A stretch of 64,000 bases of DNA from Propionibacteriaceae bacterium (GTDB lineage: Bacteria > Actinomycetota > Actinomycetes > Propionibacteriales > Propionibacteriaceae): the NCBI GenBank assembly GCA_027492675.1, contig JAPUEI010000029.1:41764-105763 (forward strand). Reading direction: 5' to 3'. Below are positions 1-8,069 of the stretch, in pieces (positions within the stretch are counted from its first letter, which is position 1; each line of letters begins with the position of its first letter). The notes under the pieces were generated by a model. That model searched no databases, was not told the DNA's origin, and worked only from the letters and a program-made list of their open reading frames with translations. A program made the position numbers and the translations under genes.

Positions 1-160
1 AGGTTCCATACCCCTCAAGGAGAGGCTCCCTACCCCCCGGGGAGAGGCTTCGTACCCCTCGGGGAGAGGCTTCGTACCCCTCGGGGAGAGGCTCCATACC
101 CCTCGAGGAGAGGCTTCGTACCCCTCGAGGAGAGGTTTCATACCCCTCGGGGAGACACCT
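1..160. repeat. 22-bp tandem repeat array 1 (7 units, cut by window edge)
   Basis: Seven imperfect head-to-tail units share the core TACCCCTCGGGGAGAGG followed by five variable bases such as CTTCG, giving a 22-bp period. The core contains CCCC-TC-GGGG and, on the other strand, CCTC-TCCCC-GAGG, so each unit can form a small hairpin. The array runs off the left edge and its last unit ends in GAGACACC about 80 bp before the next gene. The same unit recurs at about 25203, 35589 and 63687. It has no unique spacers, so it is not CRISPR. Confidence 0.9.
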
Positions 161-240
161 TGTGACACTCGGCGCGCGGACCTCGTGCGCCACGGCAGAA
201 TCGGGACGTCCTCGCGGGAGGGCGCGCCAGAGGAGAGCAC

Positions 241-807
241 GTGTTCGCAATGTCGGTCGTCGGGCACCCGAGCCCACGCAGCTTCAGCCACGCGATGGCG
301 GCGCGGGCTACGGAGACGCTCGAGCGGATGGGCGTACAGGTGGCGCGTCACGATCTGTACGAGGAGGGGTTCGAGCCCGTACAGGGTGCTGACGCCCTGG
401 TCGCCCTTCACCGCGAGCAGCTGGCCGCGGCGGACCTGCTGCTCGTGTTCCACCCCAACTGGTGGGGCATGCCGCCGGCGATCCTCAAGGGGTGGGTCGA
501 CCGCGCGTTCGTACCCCACGTCGCCTACCGCGACGCTCCCATCGGGTTGCCGCCGATCGGCCTACTCAAGGCCCGCGCGTTGATCTTCAACACCGGCGAC
601 ACGCCTCCTGCTCGCGAGGCGGCCGTGTTCGGCGACCCGTTGCAGACGCTGTGGCAAGCGCAGATCCTCGGATTCTGCGGCGTCACCGACGTCACCAGAC
701 GGCTGTACGCGCCGGTGTCGAGCAGTTCCGAGGACGAGCGGGAGCTCTGGCTGGCCGAGGTCGAAGGCCTGGTGGCAGCAGTTGCCACCGACGTGTCGAT
801 CGACTGA
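241..807 (+). CDS. NAD(P)H dehydrogenase (quinone), flavodoxin-fold family
   Basis: 188 aa with a GTG start preceded by GAGGAGAG; an in-frame ATG three codons later (250) is an alternative. The protein shows the NQO1/MdaB/KefF-type flavodoxin fold: an N-terminal strand followed by the FMN-phosphate loop HPSPRSFSH (about residues 9-17), the HPNWWGMPP motif (about 77-85) and the following KGWVDR helix. The family reduces quinones by two electrons in the cytosol using an FMN or FAD cofactor. It lies convergent with the NAD(P)H-binding protein at 811 with only 3 bp between the stops. The exact substrate cannot be told from sequence. Confidence 0.85.
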   Translation: MFAMSVVGHPSPRSFSHAMAARATETLERMGVQVARHDLYEEGFEPVQGADALVALHREQLAAADLLLVFHPNWWGMPPAILKGWVDRAFVPHVAYRDAPIGLPPIGLLKARALIFNTGDTPPAREAAVFGDPLQTLWQAQILGFCGVTDVTRRLYAPVSSSSEDERELWLAEVEGLVAAVATDVSID

Positions 808-810
808 GGC

Positions 811-1416
811 TCAGGCCTTCGACGCGACCGTGAAGCGCCGACCGCGGTACGCCGGCGTCTCGAGCTCGTCGAGGATCGCGTCGGCGAAGTCGGCGGTCGT
901 GACGGAGACGCCGACGGGCGAGTCCGTACCGACGACGTGGCCGTGCCGCTCGCCCGGCATGATCACCGGGGAAGGAGACACCAGGGTCCAATCGAGCCCC
1001 TCGGAGGCGCGGTAGTCAGCGAGGATCTGGGTGAACGCCTTGGCCTCGGGCTTGTACGGCTCGGGGAACTCAGGTGAGTCGACGAGCAGACTGCCGTCGA
1101 CCTCGAGCGAGCCTGCACCCCCGACGACGAGCAACCGGGCGGCCGGCTTCGCGGCGATGATGCGCGCGTGGGCGTCGACGGTGGGCTGCGCGGGCCCGCC
1201 TGTACGGTCCGGCGGGATCGAGAACACGACCGCGTCGGCGTCCGCGGCGAGCTTCACGACGGTGGCCGTGTCGGCCAGGTCGGCGGCCACTGCAGTGGCT
1301 CCCGGCACCGGCTTCCCCGTGCGGCTGACACCGGTGACCTCATGTCCGCGCGCGACGGCGACTTCCGTGATCTGGCTGCCCACCATGCCGGTGGCTCCGT
1401 ACACAACGATCTTCAT
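811..1416 (-). CDS. NAD(P)H-binding atypical SDR (NmrA/YwnB-like)
   Basis: 201 aa. The N-terminus has the Rossmann dinucleotide motif GATGMVGS (residues 8-15), as in COG2910-type NAD(P)H-binding proteins, and the protein ends shortly after the domain, as expected for this family. An AAGGAG Shine-Dalgarno lies 6-7 bases before the ATG. It is divergent from an HxlR regulator, an arrangement typical of redox- or electrophile-responsive HxlR/oxidoreductase pairs, so control by that regulator is likely (inference). Whether it is an enzyme or a redox sensor is not decidable here. Confidence 0.85.
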   Translation of the reverse strand: MKIVVYGATGMVGSQITEVAVARGHEVTGVSRTGKPVPGATAVAADLADTATVVKLAADADAVVFSIPPDRTGGPAQPTVDAHARIIAAKPAARLLVVGGAGSLEVDGSLLVDSPEFPEPYKPEAKAFTQILADYRASEGLDWTLVSPSPVIMPGERHGHVVGTDSPVGVSVTTADFADAILDELETPAYRGRRFTVASKA

Positions 1417-1454
1417 CTGCGACTCCTTCTGCTTGTGCCCCTATAGTATGCGCT

Positions 1455-1468
1455 GGATATCAGTATCC
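1455..1468. promoter_or_regulatory. Candidate HxlR operator between divergent genes
   Basis: A perfect inverted repeat GGATA-TCAG-TATCC sits in the 73-bp gap between the NAD(P)H-binding gene (minus) and hxlR (plus). It is bracketed by two CTATAG palindromes at 1441-1446 and 1477-1482. The right-hand one gives TATAGT, a good -10 element ending 6 nt before the hxlR GTG. HxlR/DUF24 regulators typically bind short inverted repeats in such divergent regions. Confidence 0.5.
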
Positions 1469-1489
1469 TCAAACGGCTATAGTGACTCC

Positions 1490-1873
1490 GTGGATAGCAT
1501 CCAATCGGCCAACGTGATGGACCCCGCCTGCCCCTCACGCGAAGTGCTGCGCCGCATCGGCGAACGCTGGACGCCGCTCGTCATGGAGGCCCTCAGCACC
1601 GGGCCACTCCGCTTCACCCGGCTTCGCGAGGCGGTCGGCGGCGTCACCCCGCGCGTCCTCACCGCCACTCTCCGAGGGCTTGAGGAGGACGGGCTGCTCA
1701 CGCGCACGATCTACGCCGAGGTGCCGCCGAGGGTGGAGTACGAGCTGACGCCGCTCGGCGAGTCGTTGCTCGAGCCCATCCACGTCAACCGGCGATGGGC
1801 CGAGACGCACCTGCACGACGTACTCGCGGCGCGCGAGCGCTGGGACTCCGCGCAGACACAGACTGGATCCTGA
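1490..1873 (+). CDS. HxlR-family transcriptional regulator
   Basis: 127 aa. The DUF24/HxlR winged helix begins at CPSREVLRRIGERWTPLVME (about residues 14-33), with the Cys near the N-terminus that acts as a thiol sensor in several HxlR proteins, followed by the recognition helix and wing. The GTG at 1490 was chosen because TATAGT at 1478-1483 is an apparent -10 placed 6 nt upstream, which implies a leaderless mRNA; ATG 1517 is an alternative. It probably controls the divergent oxidoreductase in response to electrophile or redox stress (inference from the family). Confidence 0.85.
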   Translation: MDSIQSANVMDPACPSREVLRRIGERWTPLVMEALSTGPLRFTRLREAVGGVTPRVLTATLRGLEEDGLLTRTIYAEVPPRVEYELTPLGESLLEPIHVNRRWAETHLHDVLAARERWDSAQTQTGS

Positions 1874-1889
1874 ATACCCCCATGGGTAT
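1874..1889. promoter_or_regulatory. CsoR/CstR-like palindrome
   Basis: ATACCC-CCAT-GGGTAT, with perfect 6-bp arms, lies at the 3' edge of hxlR and 10 bp before the ATG of the CPVC membrane protein. CsoR-superfamily repressors (Cu(I), persulfide) recognise C-tract/G-tract palindromes flanked by TA of this kind. No csoR/cstR gene is in the window, so this is a pattern match only. Confidence 0.4.
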
Positions 1890-1898
1890 GCTCAGCGC

Positions 1899-2354
1899 AT
1901 GAGTGACTGGTCGCGACGCCGTTGGCTGTCGGCAGTGCTGTCCGCCGCGCTCACCGTGCTCGTGGTCGCCATCCCGACCGCCATGATCCCGACGCCCATC
2001 TTCGGTCGCGCCGTGGCCGTGACGTGGTGGTCATGGCCCGTGCTTCTCGTGACCGCCGCGCTGAGCGGTCTGCTGTTCGCGACGTACGTGCGCGAGCCAG
2101 GCACCGGCGCCGAGGAAGCGGACCTCGACCGACCGTCGAAACTGGGTGCCGCCGGTGGCGTACTCACCTTCTTCGCCGTCGGCTGCCCCGTATGCAACAA
2201 GATCGTGCTCCTGGCACTTGGAGCATCCGGAGCGCTGCAGTGGTTCGCGCCCATCCAGCCCGTGCTCGCGGTTGTCGCCGTCGCCCTCCTCGCGTACTCC
2301 CTCAAGGTCCGCCTCGCCGGCGAGCGCGCGTGCCCGGTGCCAGCCGCCGGCTAG
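1899..2354 (+). CDS. Small membrane protein with a CPVC motif
   Basis: 151 aa with about four hydrophobic segments (roughly residues 10-30, 41-62, 82-107 and 112-134) and a CPVC dithiol motif at the start of the third (GCPVCNK, about residue 97). The CxxC beside the membrane suggests a metal-binding or thiol-redox role. I do not recognise a named family. The CsoR-like palindrome directly upstream fits metal or reactive-sulfur control. The start ATG 1899 lacks a clear Shine-Dalgarno because the palindrome fills that region. Confidence 0.75.
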   Translation: MSDWSRRRWLSAVLSAALTVLVVAIPTAMIPTPIFGRAVAVTWWSWPVLLVTAALSGLLFATYVREPGTGAEEADLDRPSKLGAAGGVLTFFAVGCPVCNKIVLLALGASGALQWFAPIQPVLAVVAVALLAYSLKVRLAGERACPVPAAG

Positions 2355-2486
2355 TTATCCACAAGGGCTGTTGCGGTCGACACTGCGGGGGCCGAGAATG
2401 CTTCCAACGTACGGACCCACCCCCGTGCCTAGGAATCCCTGTACCTCCTGGACATTCGGCGGTGTCGCCCACCGGAGGAGACAGAC

Positions 2487-3068
2487 ATGGCCCACCCCCG
2501 CAGGTTTCTCGTCGGCATCGCCCTCGCGGTCGCTGTCCTGGCTGCCTGTACGCCGTCGACGACCGCCACGATTCCCACCGTCGCCACGAGCAGTGCCATG
2601 CCCTCGCCGACGCCCAGCGTGACGTACGGGCCGAACCAGACCGCCGCCCTCGCCGCCGTGACGGGGTACTACGCCTGGTGGAACGCGGCACGGAAGAACC
2701 CTCGGGATCCGCAGTTCAAGGAACTGCCGAAGTACATGGATCTGAACGCTGCGGCATACGGTCCCACGATCGGTGACGTGAACGCCCTCGCGTCCGATGG
2801 ATTCCGCCAGGTTGGGGACATGGTTCCCACCAGCATGGCGCTCGACCCGGAGAACTCCGCCAAGATCACCGTGACGCTGTGCCTGGACCGCACAGGTACC
2901 CATCTTGAGAACTCGGCAAGCGCGACGGTTGACCCCATCGACGCCCACACCGGAGCAACGATTCCCGCTGCCCAGGCGTTCACGCGCAAGTCGTACGCGA
3001 TCGAAACGGCGGTGAAGGGAACCGCGCGAGTGATCACCGGTCTGACAGGCGGCACATCCCCATGTTGA
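2487..3068 (+). CDS. Lipoprotein of unknown function
   Basis: 193 aa. A type II signal peptide ends in a lipobox with the lipidated Cys at residue 21 (AVLAAC), followed by a Ser/Thr/Pro-rich spacer up to about residue 45 and a globular domain containing GYYAWWNAARKNP. A GGAGGAGA Shine-Dalgarno precedes the ATG. The 3' end overlaps the next gene by 7 bp, so the two are probably translated together. The globular part resembles small actinobacterial surface lipoproteins but no function is recognised. Confidence 0.8.
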   Translation: MAHPRRFLVGIALAVAVLAACTPSTTATIPTVATSSAMPSPTPSVTYGPNQTAALAAVTGYYAWWNAARKNPRDPQFKELPKYMDLNAAAYGPTIGDVNALASDGFRQVGDMVPTSMALDPENSAKITVTLCLDRTGTHLENSASATVDPIDAHTGATIPAAQAFTRKSYAIETAVKGTARVITGLTGGTSPC

Positions 3069-3910
3069 GAACGCTGCTCCGCGTTCTGTTGGGCCTCGCT
3101 CTGGTGGCGGGATTGTTCGTGATTCTGCCCGCTCCCGCGCGCGCCGACTTCTGCTTCCATTCCTTTGAGGGCACGTGCCAGTACATCGCCATCACCGGTG
3201 ATCCGCCAGGCGAGCCCTGCCTTCGCAAAACCCAGATCGTCGACTGCATCACAGGCATCAAGGACCATGGCACGGGGTACTGGTCGAACATCTATGTCGG
3301 GTACCTCGTCGAACTCCCGACCAGCTGGATCTGGACGGGAGATCTGGCCAGCGGCACCTTCGGTCTCTTCCTCGATCCGAAGCTCGGGCCGACCACAGGC
3401 ATGTCCGAGGTGATTCTTCCCATTCGACCCGTCGGCCCCGACCCTCGGCAGCTGGCGAACCAGGCGATCGCGGCGATGAACCTGCAGCCGATCACGATCG
3501 GGATCGTGCCGGAGCCGTACCCCAACCGTGTCGGACTTGTCGGTCTGCCCACATGGATGTGGGTGGAGAACCCCACCGAGAACACGGTCGGGCCGATCAC
3601 CCGCACGGCGGGCACCGGGGCGGCCACCGTCACCGCGACTGCCAGAATGACGCGGATCGTGTGGGTGATGGGCGACGGCACCACGATCACGTGCACCACC
3701 ATCGGCACGAAGTACGAGGATCGCTACGGCAAGAGCCCGTCGCCCACGTGCGGCCACCACTACACGAAGCAGGGGACCTACACGGTCAGCGCCACCTCGT
3801 ACTGGGACATCGCCTGGACCGGCCTCGGCCAGACCGGCACGATCCCGGCCCACTTCACATCCACCGCGACCATCACGATGGGCGAGCTCCAGGTCATCAC
3901 CACCGGCTGA
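3062..3910 (+). CDS. Secreted protein with PKD-like C-terminus
   Basis: 282 aa. A Sec signal peptide covers residues 1-29 with cleavage around APARA-DF. The mature part is Cys-containing; near the C-terminus the run CGHHYTKQGTYTVSATSYW is typical of PKD-like beta-sandwich ends. No transmembrane or wall-sorting signal follows. It overlaps the upstream lipoprotein gene, suggesting a two-gene operon whose products meet outside the membrane (inference). Function unknown. Confidence 0.8.
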   Translation: MLRTLLRVLLGLALVAGLFVILPAPARADFCFHSFEGTCQYIAITGDPPGEPCLRKTQIVDCITGIKDHGTGYWSNIYVGYLVELPTSWIWTGDLASGTFGLFLDPKLGPTTGMSEVILPIRPVGPDPRQLANQAIAAMNLQPITIGIVPEPYPNRVGLVGLPTWMWVENPTENTVGPITRTAGTGAATVTATARMTRIVWVMGDGTTITCTTIGTKYEDRYGKSPSPTCGHHYTKQGTYTVSATSYWDIAWTGLGQTGTIPAHFTSTATITMGELQVITTG

Positions 3911-3913
3911 CGG

Positions 3914-5110
3914 TCATCCCAACGGCCGATGCCCGACCCCCCGATCTGCGAGTTCGGCCAACCGGGTCGGCAACCCGGCCACGAACTCCTCGTACGGTGG
4001 GCGCTCGGCCCCGAACCATCCCACATCCGCCATGGCGATGAGCCGCGGGAAGGCCATGTACCAGAGGTGGTCGGCGGTCGGGATGTACTCACTCCACAAT
4101 TGAGCCTGTAGCCCGAGCAGGTGCGACGGGTCGCTGAGCCCCGCGTACGGGTCGTACGCGTACACCTGCTCCAGCGTCGCCCCACTCCCGATCGACACCG
4201 GCTCGCCCTCGTCGGACCCGTGGGCATGATCGAGGTAGAGCAGCGACGGTGCCTGGACGACATCGACTCCAGCCCGGCTGGCCCGTCCGGCCGCGTCGGT
4301 CCAGTCGCGCCACGCCATGACGACCGGATCGCCGACGGGTACGCCTTCGTCGATGATCTCGTCCCACCCGACGAGCCGCCGTCCGCGACTCGACAGAAAC
4401 TCGGCGATCCGCCCGGTGAACCAGGTCTGCAGGTCGGCGACCGAGCCGAGACCCAGCTCTGCGACCTGTGCGCGCGCGATTGTCGACGCCTCCCACTCCA
4501 CCTTCGGCACCTCGTCGCCGCCGATGTGCACGTACGGCGCGTCGAACACCTCGACGATCTCCGAGAGGATGTCCGTACAGAACACCAGGCCGGTCTCGTC
4601 CACCCTCAGCACCTCGGGGTAGATGCCCCAGCTGCGCGCGACACCCATCGCCGCAGGCTCGTACCCCAGCTCCGGGTACGCCGCCCTGGCCGCTCGCATG
4701 TGTCCCGGCAGGTCGATCTCGGGGACGACCATCACCCCTTGTGACCGCGCATAGGCGACCAGATCCCGCAGCTCCGCCTGCGTGTAGAAGCCACCGTGCC
4801 TGACCCCGTCGTACACGTTGAACTCGTTCTCGGGGTGCAGTTCCTCGCGGCCGTAGTTGCCCGGTCGCCCGACGACCGTCGACTCGCGCCAGGCGCCGAC
4901 CTCGGTCAGCCGTGGCCAGGCGCGCGACTCGAAGCGCCACCCCTGGTCGTCGGTCAGGTGGAGGTGCAGCACGTTGAGCCGCAGCAACGCCATGGCGTCG
5001 ACCATCCGGCGGACCTCGTCGATCGGCAGGAAATGGCGCGCGACGTCGAGCATCACGCCGCGCCATCTCAGCGCGCCGCCGTCGGTGGGCATCGTCTCGA
5101 GCTCGCTCAC
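3914..5110 (-). CDS. GH20 beta-N-acetylhexosaminidase
   Basis: 398 aa. The GH20 TIM barrel begins near residue 15 (WRGVMLDVARHF), and the catalytic Asp-Glu pair lies in HIGGDE (D199-E200). PEIDLPGH (about 130-137) and LHLTDDQGW (about 50-58) are further family motifs. Neither the N-terminal GH20b domain nor a signal peptide is present, so the enzyme appears cytosolic and short. It removes terminal beta-linked GlcNAc/GalNAc. Its GTG start overlaps the stop of the quinone oxidoreductase upstream (GTGA), implying translational coupling. Confidence 0.92.
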   Translation of the reverse strand: MSELETMPTDGGALRWRGVMLDVARHFLPIDEVRRMVDAMALLRLNVLHLHLTDDQGWRFESRAWPRLTEVGAWRESTVVGRPGNYGREELHPENEFNVYDGVRHGGFYTQAELRDLVAYARSQGVMVVPEIDLPGHMRAARAAYPELGYEPAAMGVARSWGIYPEVLRVDETGLVFCTDILSEIVEVFDAPYVHIGGDEVPKVEWEASTIARAQVAELGLGSVADLQTWFTGRIAEFLSSRGRRLVGWDEIIDEGVPVGDPVVMAWRDWTDAAGRASRAGVDVVQAPSLLYLDHAHGSDEGEPVSIGSGATLEQVYAYDPYAGLSDPSHLLGLQAQLWSEYIPTADHLWYMAFPRLIAMADVGWFGAERPPYEEFVAGLPTRLAELADRGVGHRPLG

Positions 5111-6090
5111 GGAACCAGGATCACCTTTCCGGTCGTCGCGCGCCCCTCGAGCGCGCAGTGGGCGTCGCCTGCCTCAGCGAGCGGGAAACGGGCTCCGATG
5201 CGTACGTCGAGCGAGCCGTTCCGTACGGCCTCGAAGACCTCGCCGCTGCGCCACAGCAGTTCGTCGCGGGTCGACGTGTAGTGGCCGAGCGACGGCCTCG
5301 TGATGAACAGCGAGCCGCCACCGTTCAGCCGCTGAAGGTTGAAGTCGGGCACCTGGCCCGAGGACCCGCCGAAGAGCACCATCATCCCCCGCGGCCGCAG
5401 GCTCGCCAGGGAGGCGTCGAAGGTCGCCTTGCCCACCCCGTCGTACACCACGTGGACGCCTTGACCGTCCGTCGCGTTCTTCACGAGGACCGGCAGCTCG
5501 CTGGTCAGGTCGCCGAGCTCGTCATAGCGAATGACGGTGTCCGCGCCGGCCGCTCGAGCAAGTTTCTCCTTGTCAGCGGTCGATACGGTCGCGATCACGC
5601 GTCCGCCCCGACTGACGATCAGCTGGGTCAGCAGCAGTCCCACACCACCCGCAGCGGCGTGAACGAGCGCCACGTCTCCGGACTTGACCGGATACGTCGA
5701 CGCCGCCAGGTAGTGCGCCGTCATGCCCTGCAGCGGCACCGCGGCCGCCACCTCGAGGTCCACCTCGTCGGGCACCGGCAGGGTCCGGTCGGCCGACACG
5801 ACGACCAGCTCGGCGTACGAACCGGCGGCGTCCGACCACGCCACGCGGTCCCCGAGATCGACATCGGCCACCCCGTCGCCCAGCGCGACGACCACGCCGG
5901 CCCCCTCGCTCCCCACGACGTGCGGGAACGGCGTCGGGTAGACCCCGCCCCGCCTGTACGTGTCGATGAAGTTCACGCCCGCAGCTGCCACCCGTACCAG
6001 GACCTGCCCCGGGCCGGGAGTCGGATCGGGCAGTTGTACGAGCTCGAGGACACCTGCATCGCCCGCCTCGCGGGCCTGGATTACGCGCAT
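5107..6090 (-). CDS. NADPH:quinone oxidoreductase (zeta-crystallin-like MDR)
   Basis: 327 aa, zinc-free medium-chain reductase. The N-terminal GroES-like domain has GPGQVLVRVAAAGVNFIDTY (about residues 22-41) and the Rossmann motif AAAGGVG lies near residue 147. The ATG at 6090 is preferred over upstream extensions because TACAGT (a -10 match) lies exactly 6 nt before it, indicating a leaderless transcript. The enzyme should reduce quinones in the cytosol with NADPH. It is coupled to the GH20 gene, for no obvious metabolic reason. Confidence 0.9.
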   Translation of the reverse strand: MRVIQAREAGDAGVLELVQLPDPTPGPGQVLVRVAAAGVNFIDTYRRGGVYPTPFPHVVGSEGAGVVVALGDGVADVDLGDRVAWSDAAGSYAELVVVSADRTLPVPDEVDLEVAAAVPLQGMTAHYLAASTYPVKSGDVALVHAAAGGVGLLLTQLIVSRGGRVIATVSTADKEKLARAAGADTVIRYDELGDLTSELPVLVKNATDGQGVHVVYDGVGKATFDASLASLRPRGMMVLFGGSSGQVPDFNLQRLNGGGSLFITRPSLGHYTSTRDELLWRSGEVFEAVRNGSLDVRIGARFPLAEAGDAHCALEGRATTGKVILVP

Positions 6091-6176
6091 GGTGCGACTG
6101 TACGACGTGGTCCTGACAGATCCGGAGTACGGGCACCGGCCCCTCTCTTGCCCGACGGGCGCCAGCCGTCCCTTCG

Positions 6177-6254
6177 TGCCGCAAATCCGCCAGGATTGCC
6201 TCGCGCGGGGTGGCTGAGGGCCTCTCGGAAGGGAATCTTGGCGGATTTCGCGCA
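6177..6254. repeat. 78-bp palindromic element, copy 1
   Basis: The left arm TGCCGCAAATCCGCCAGGAT and the right arm ATCTTGGCGGATTTCGCGCA are near-complementary and separated by about 38 bp, so the segment can fold into a long stem. A second 78-bp element with the same end sequences is at 31408-31485. This copy lies between the start of the quinone oxidoreductase and the ESX effector module. Confidence 0.6.
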
Positions 6255-6378
6255 CATCCACGCCCGGAGAGAAGCGAATCCGAGAAATCTTCGCCACCCC
6301 TGAGCGTGAGCCTGTGGATAACTCAAGCAGCCACCCCTCGTACTTCCCTAGCCTCCTGAATGAAGGAGGTCACACCCC

Positions 6379-6786
6379 ATGACTGACGTAGAGATGCCCG
6401 ACATGTTCGACCGGCTCGCCGAGGAGGCCGAACGCTGGGCGAACCAGTTCCCCGAGGTTCCCGAGTTCGATCTGTCGAGTGACAGGGAGGTGTCTGGTAC
6501 GGATCCGGCCGGACACGTCGAGGTCACGATGCAGGACTTCAAGGTCGCGTCGATCCACATCGACGACGCCTGGTTCTCGGAGTCGATGCCGAGCCTGATG
6601 CAGATCGAGCAGGCGGTGAAGGCCGCGGTGAACGGCGTGCTCGGCGAGTACTGGGCCCAGGAGCTCCAGGAGGCCAAGGACCATCACACGCCCATGGGCG
6701 AGATCGCCGCCGGGCTCCAGGAACTCTCCATCGGGTTCCGGGCCGCGTTCGAGAACGCGGTGGCGCGACTGGAGGCCCACGAATGA
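6379..6786 (+). CDS. YbaB/EbfC-like protein of an ESX effector module
   Basis: 135 aa, acidic. A strong GGAGG lies about 9 nt before the ATG. The central part reads as the YbaB strand pattern (GHVEVTMQDFKVASIHID, about 40-57) flanked by helices. YbaB-like proteins often accompany type VII secretion effector genes in actinobacteria, where they may be chaperones or regulators. It is the first of five closely packed genes and overlaps the next by 4 bp (ATGA). Assignment is by fold pattern and context. Confidence 0.65.
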   Translation: MTDVEMPDMFDRLAEEAERWANQFPEVPEFDLSSDREVSGTDPAGHVEVTMQDFKVASIHIDDAWFSESMPSLMQIEQAVKAAVNGVLGEYWAQELQEAKDHHTPMGEIAAGLQELSIGFRAAFENAVARLEAHE

Positions 6787-7109
6787 CCGACATCAGCTTC
6801 ACCCCCTCGGCATGGCAGAAGGCAGGGGGTGCGTACGAGCAGGCGGGCGCCGATCTCGTCACCGCCGTCGTCACTCACCTGTCCGTCCTCGACGTCGCCC
6901 AGATCGGCTGCGACAAGGGGTCTCACCTCATCGACCAGGCCCTGACGCTCGTGATCCCGGCGGTCAAGGAGGCGTTCGATGCCGCCTGCCGCGATCTCGC
7001 CGACAACATGACCGGCATCGGGCAGGCGATGGTCGAGACCGGCGCGGCGTACGCGGAGCTCGAACAGTCCCAGGCCGACCTGGCATCGATGATCAGTCAG
7101 GAGGCGTGA
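6783..7109 (+). CDS. EspC/WXG100-like secreted helical protein
   Basis: 108 aa, Cys-poor, all-helical, two-helix profile with a break near residues 45-52, lacking a canonical WXG but with an EspC-like pattern (AWQKAGGAYEQAGADL near the start and GAAYAELEQSQADL near the end). Such small partners are co-secreted with, or chaperone, ESX toxins. It overlaps the previous gene (ATGA) and shares one base with the next ORF (TGATG). Confidence 0.65.
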   Translation: MTDISFTPSAWQKAGGAYEQAGADLVTAVVTHLSVLDVAQIGCDKGSHLIDQALTLVIPAVKEAFDAACRDLADNMTGIGQAMVETGAAYAELEQSQADLASMISQEA

Positions 7110-7564
7110 TGGCGATCACCCTTCCGGGCTGGCTGGTCGAGGCGATGTCGTTCCTCGGCTACGACTTCCCGCAGACCAACGAGGACGTGCTCCACCAGTG
7201 GGCCGACCACCTCAAGTCCTTGGACGGCACCATGCTGGCCGCACACGAGGACTTGCTGGCCGCCGTACGGCACGTGGCCGAGCACAACCACGGCCCAGCC
7301 GCTGACGCGTTCGCGACGTACGTGTCGGGCACGGACAGCGACGCCGAGGCCCTCGTGCGGTTCAGCGAGGGCTGCGAGATCGCGGCGGCGGGCTGCGACT
7401 ACTGCGGGTACGCCGTCGTCGTGCTCAAGGGAGTCATCCTCTTCCAGCTCGCGCTCATGGCCCCGGCCATCGTCGCCGGCCCCGTCAGCTTCGTGCTGAA
7501 GAAGGCCGTGGAATGGGCGATCAACCAGGCCATCAGCATCGCGGTCACCAAACTCGTCAGCTGA
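7109..7564 (+). CDS. WXG100-like N-terminal domain of an ESX toxin (stand-alone)
   Basis: 151 aa. The first 30 residues (ITLPGWLVEAMSFLGYDFPQ then NEDVLHQWADHL) match the CpnT-like or polymorphic-toxin N-terminal WXG100-like domain, which normally heads a single large toxin. Two hydrophobic stretches lie near residues 104-131. Here the ORF stops at TGA, and the next ORF, carrying the toxin domain, begins in TGATG in a different frame. Either the effector works as two chains or an ancestral fusion was split. GGAG precedes the ATG. Confidence 0.7.
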   Translation: MAITLPGWLVEAMSFLGYDFPQTNEDVLHQWADHLKSLDGTMLAAHEDLLAAVRHVAEHNHGPAADAFATYVSGTDSDAEALVRFSEGCEIAAAGCDYCGYAVVVLKGVILFQLALMAPAIVAGPVSFVLKKAVEWAINQAISIAVTKLVS

Positions 7565-8058
7565 TGGCCAGGTTCACGACCGCGGCCCGCGCCCTGCGCG
7601 GACCGTTCAAGAAGCTCGTCCGGAAGTTGGAGCTCACACTCCGAAAGCCGATCGTCAAGAAGCTCGGTCCCGTCGGGCGCCACATCGACGCTCGCTTCCG
7701 GGCGAAGGACGCCGAGTCCGCCCTCGCAGGAGCCGCAGCCAAGGCGGCATCCCTGCGGGACCTCCCCAAGAAGTCGTGGCCCAGGGCAGCCTCGGCGGCT
7801 GTCGACTCGAGAACGGGAGCGGTCGTCGGCCTGGGCAAGTCCGGCGGAAGCCCAGTGGTCCCGCCCAGTTTGCGGTCAGTCCTGCCAAGCCCATCCCTTT
7901 CACCCTGGTGGGAAGCAGACAACTGCGCGGAAGTGGCCGCCGCAAGCGAGGCCATCGGCAATGGTTCAGCACTGGAGAACCTGGTGATCCGCACCGTCAG
8001 GGTCATCGATGGGTTGCCCTTCGATCCCTGCCCGAACTGCAAGACTTGGGCCGTCTGA
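7564..8058 (+). CDS. YwqJ-type deaminase toxin domain protein
   Basis: 164 aa. The N-terminal half is Lys/Arg-rich with no signal peptide. The C-terminal 45 residues hold the deaminase zinc motifs: NCAE (C121, catalytic E123) and PCPNC (C156, C159), in the spacing of YwqJ/SCP1.201-like polymorphic-toxin deaminases. Members are predicted to deaminate nucleic-acid bases. The SUKH-3 protein next door is its likely immunity factor and the WXG100-like ORF upstream its secretion domain. The catalytic residues look intact; the domain is short but plausible. Confidence 0.65.
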   Translation: MARFTTAARALRGPFKKLVRKLELTLRKPIVKKLGPVGRHIDARFRAKDAESALAGAAAKAASLRDLPKKSWPRAASAAVDSRTGAVVGLGKSGGSPVVPPSLRSVLPSPSLSPWWEADNCAEVAAASEAIGNGSALENLVIRTVRVIDGLPFDPCPNCKTWAV

Positions 8059-8069
8059 AAGGACCGAAC

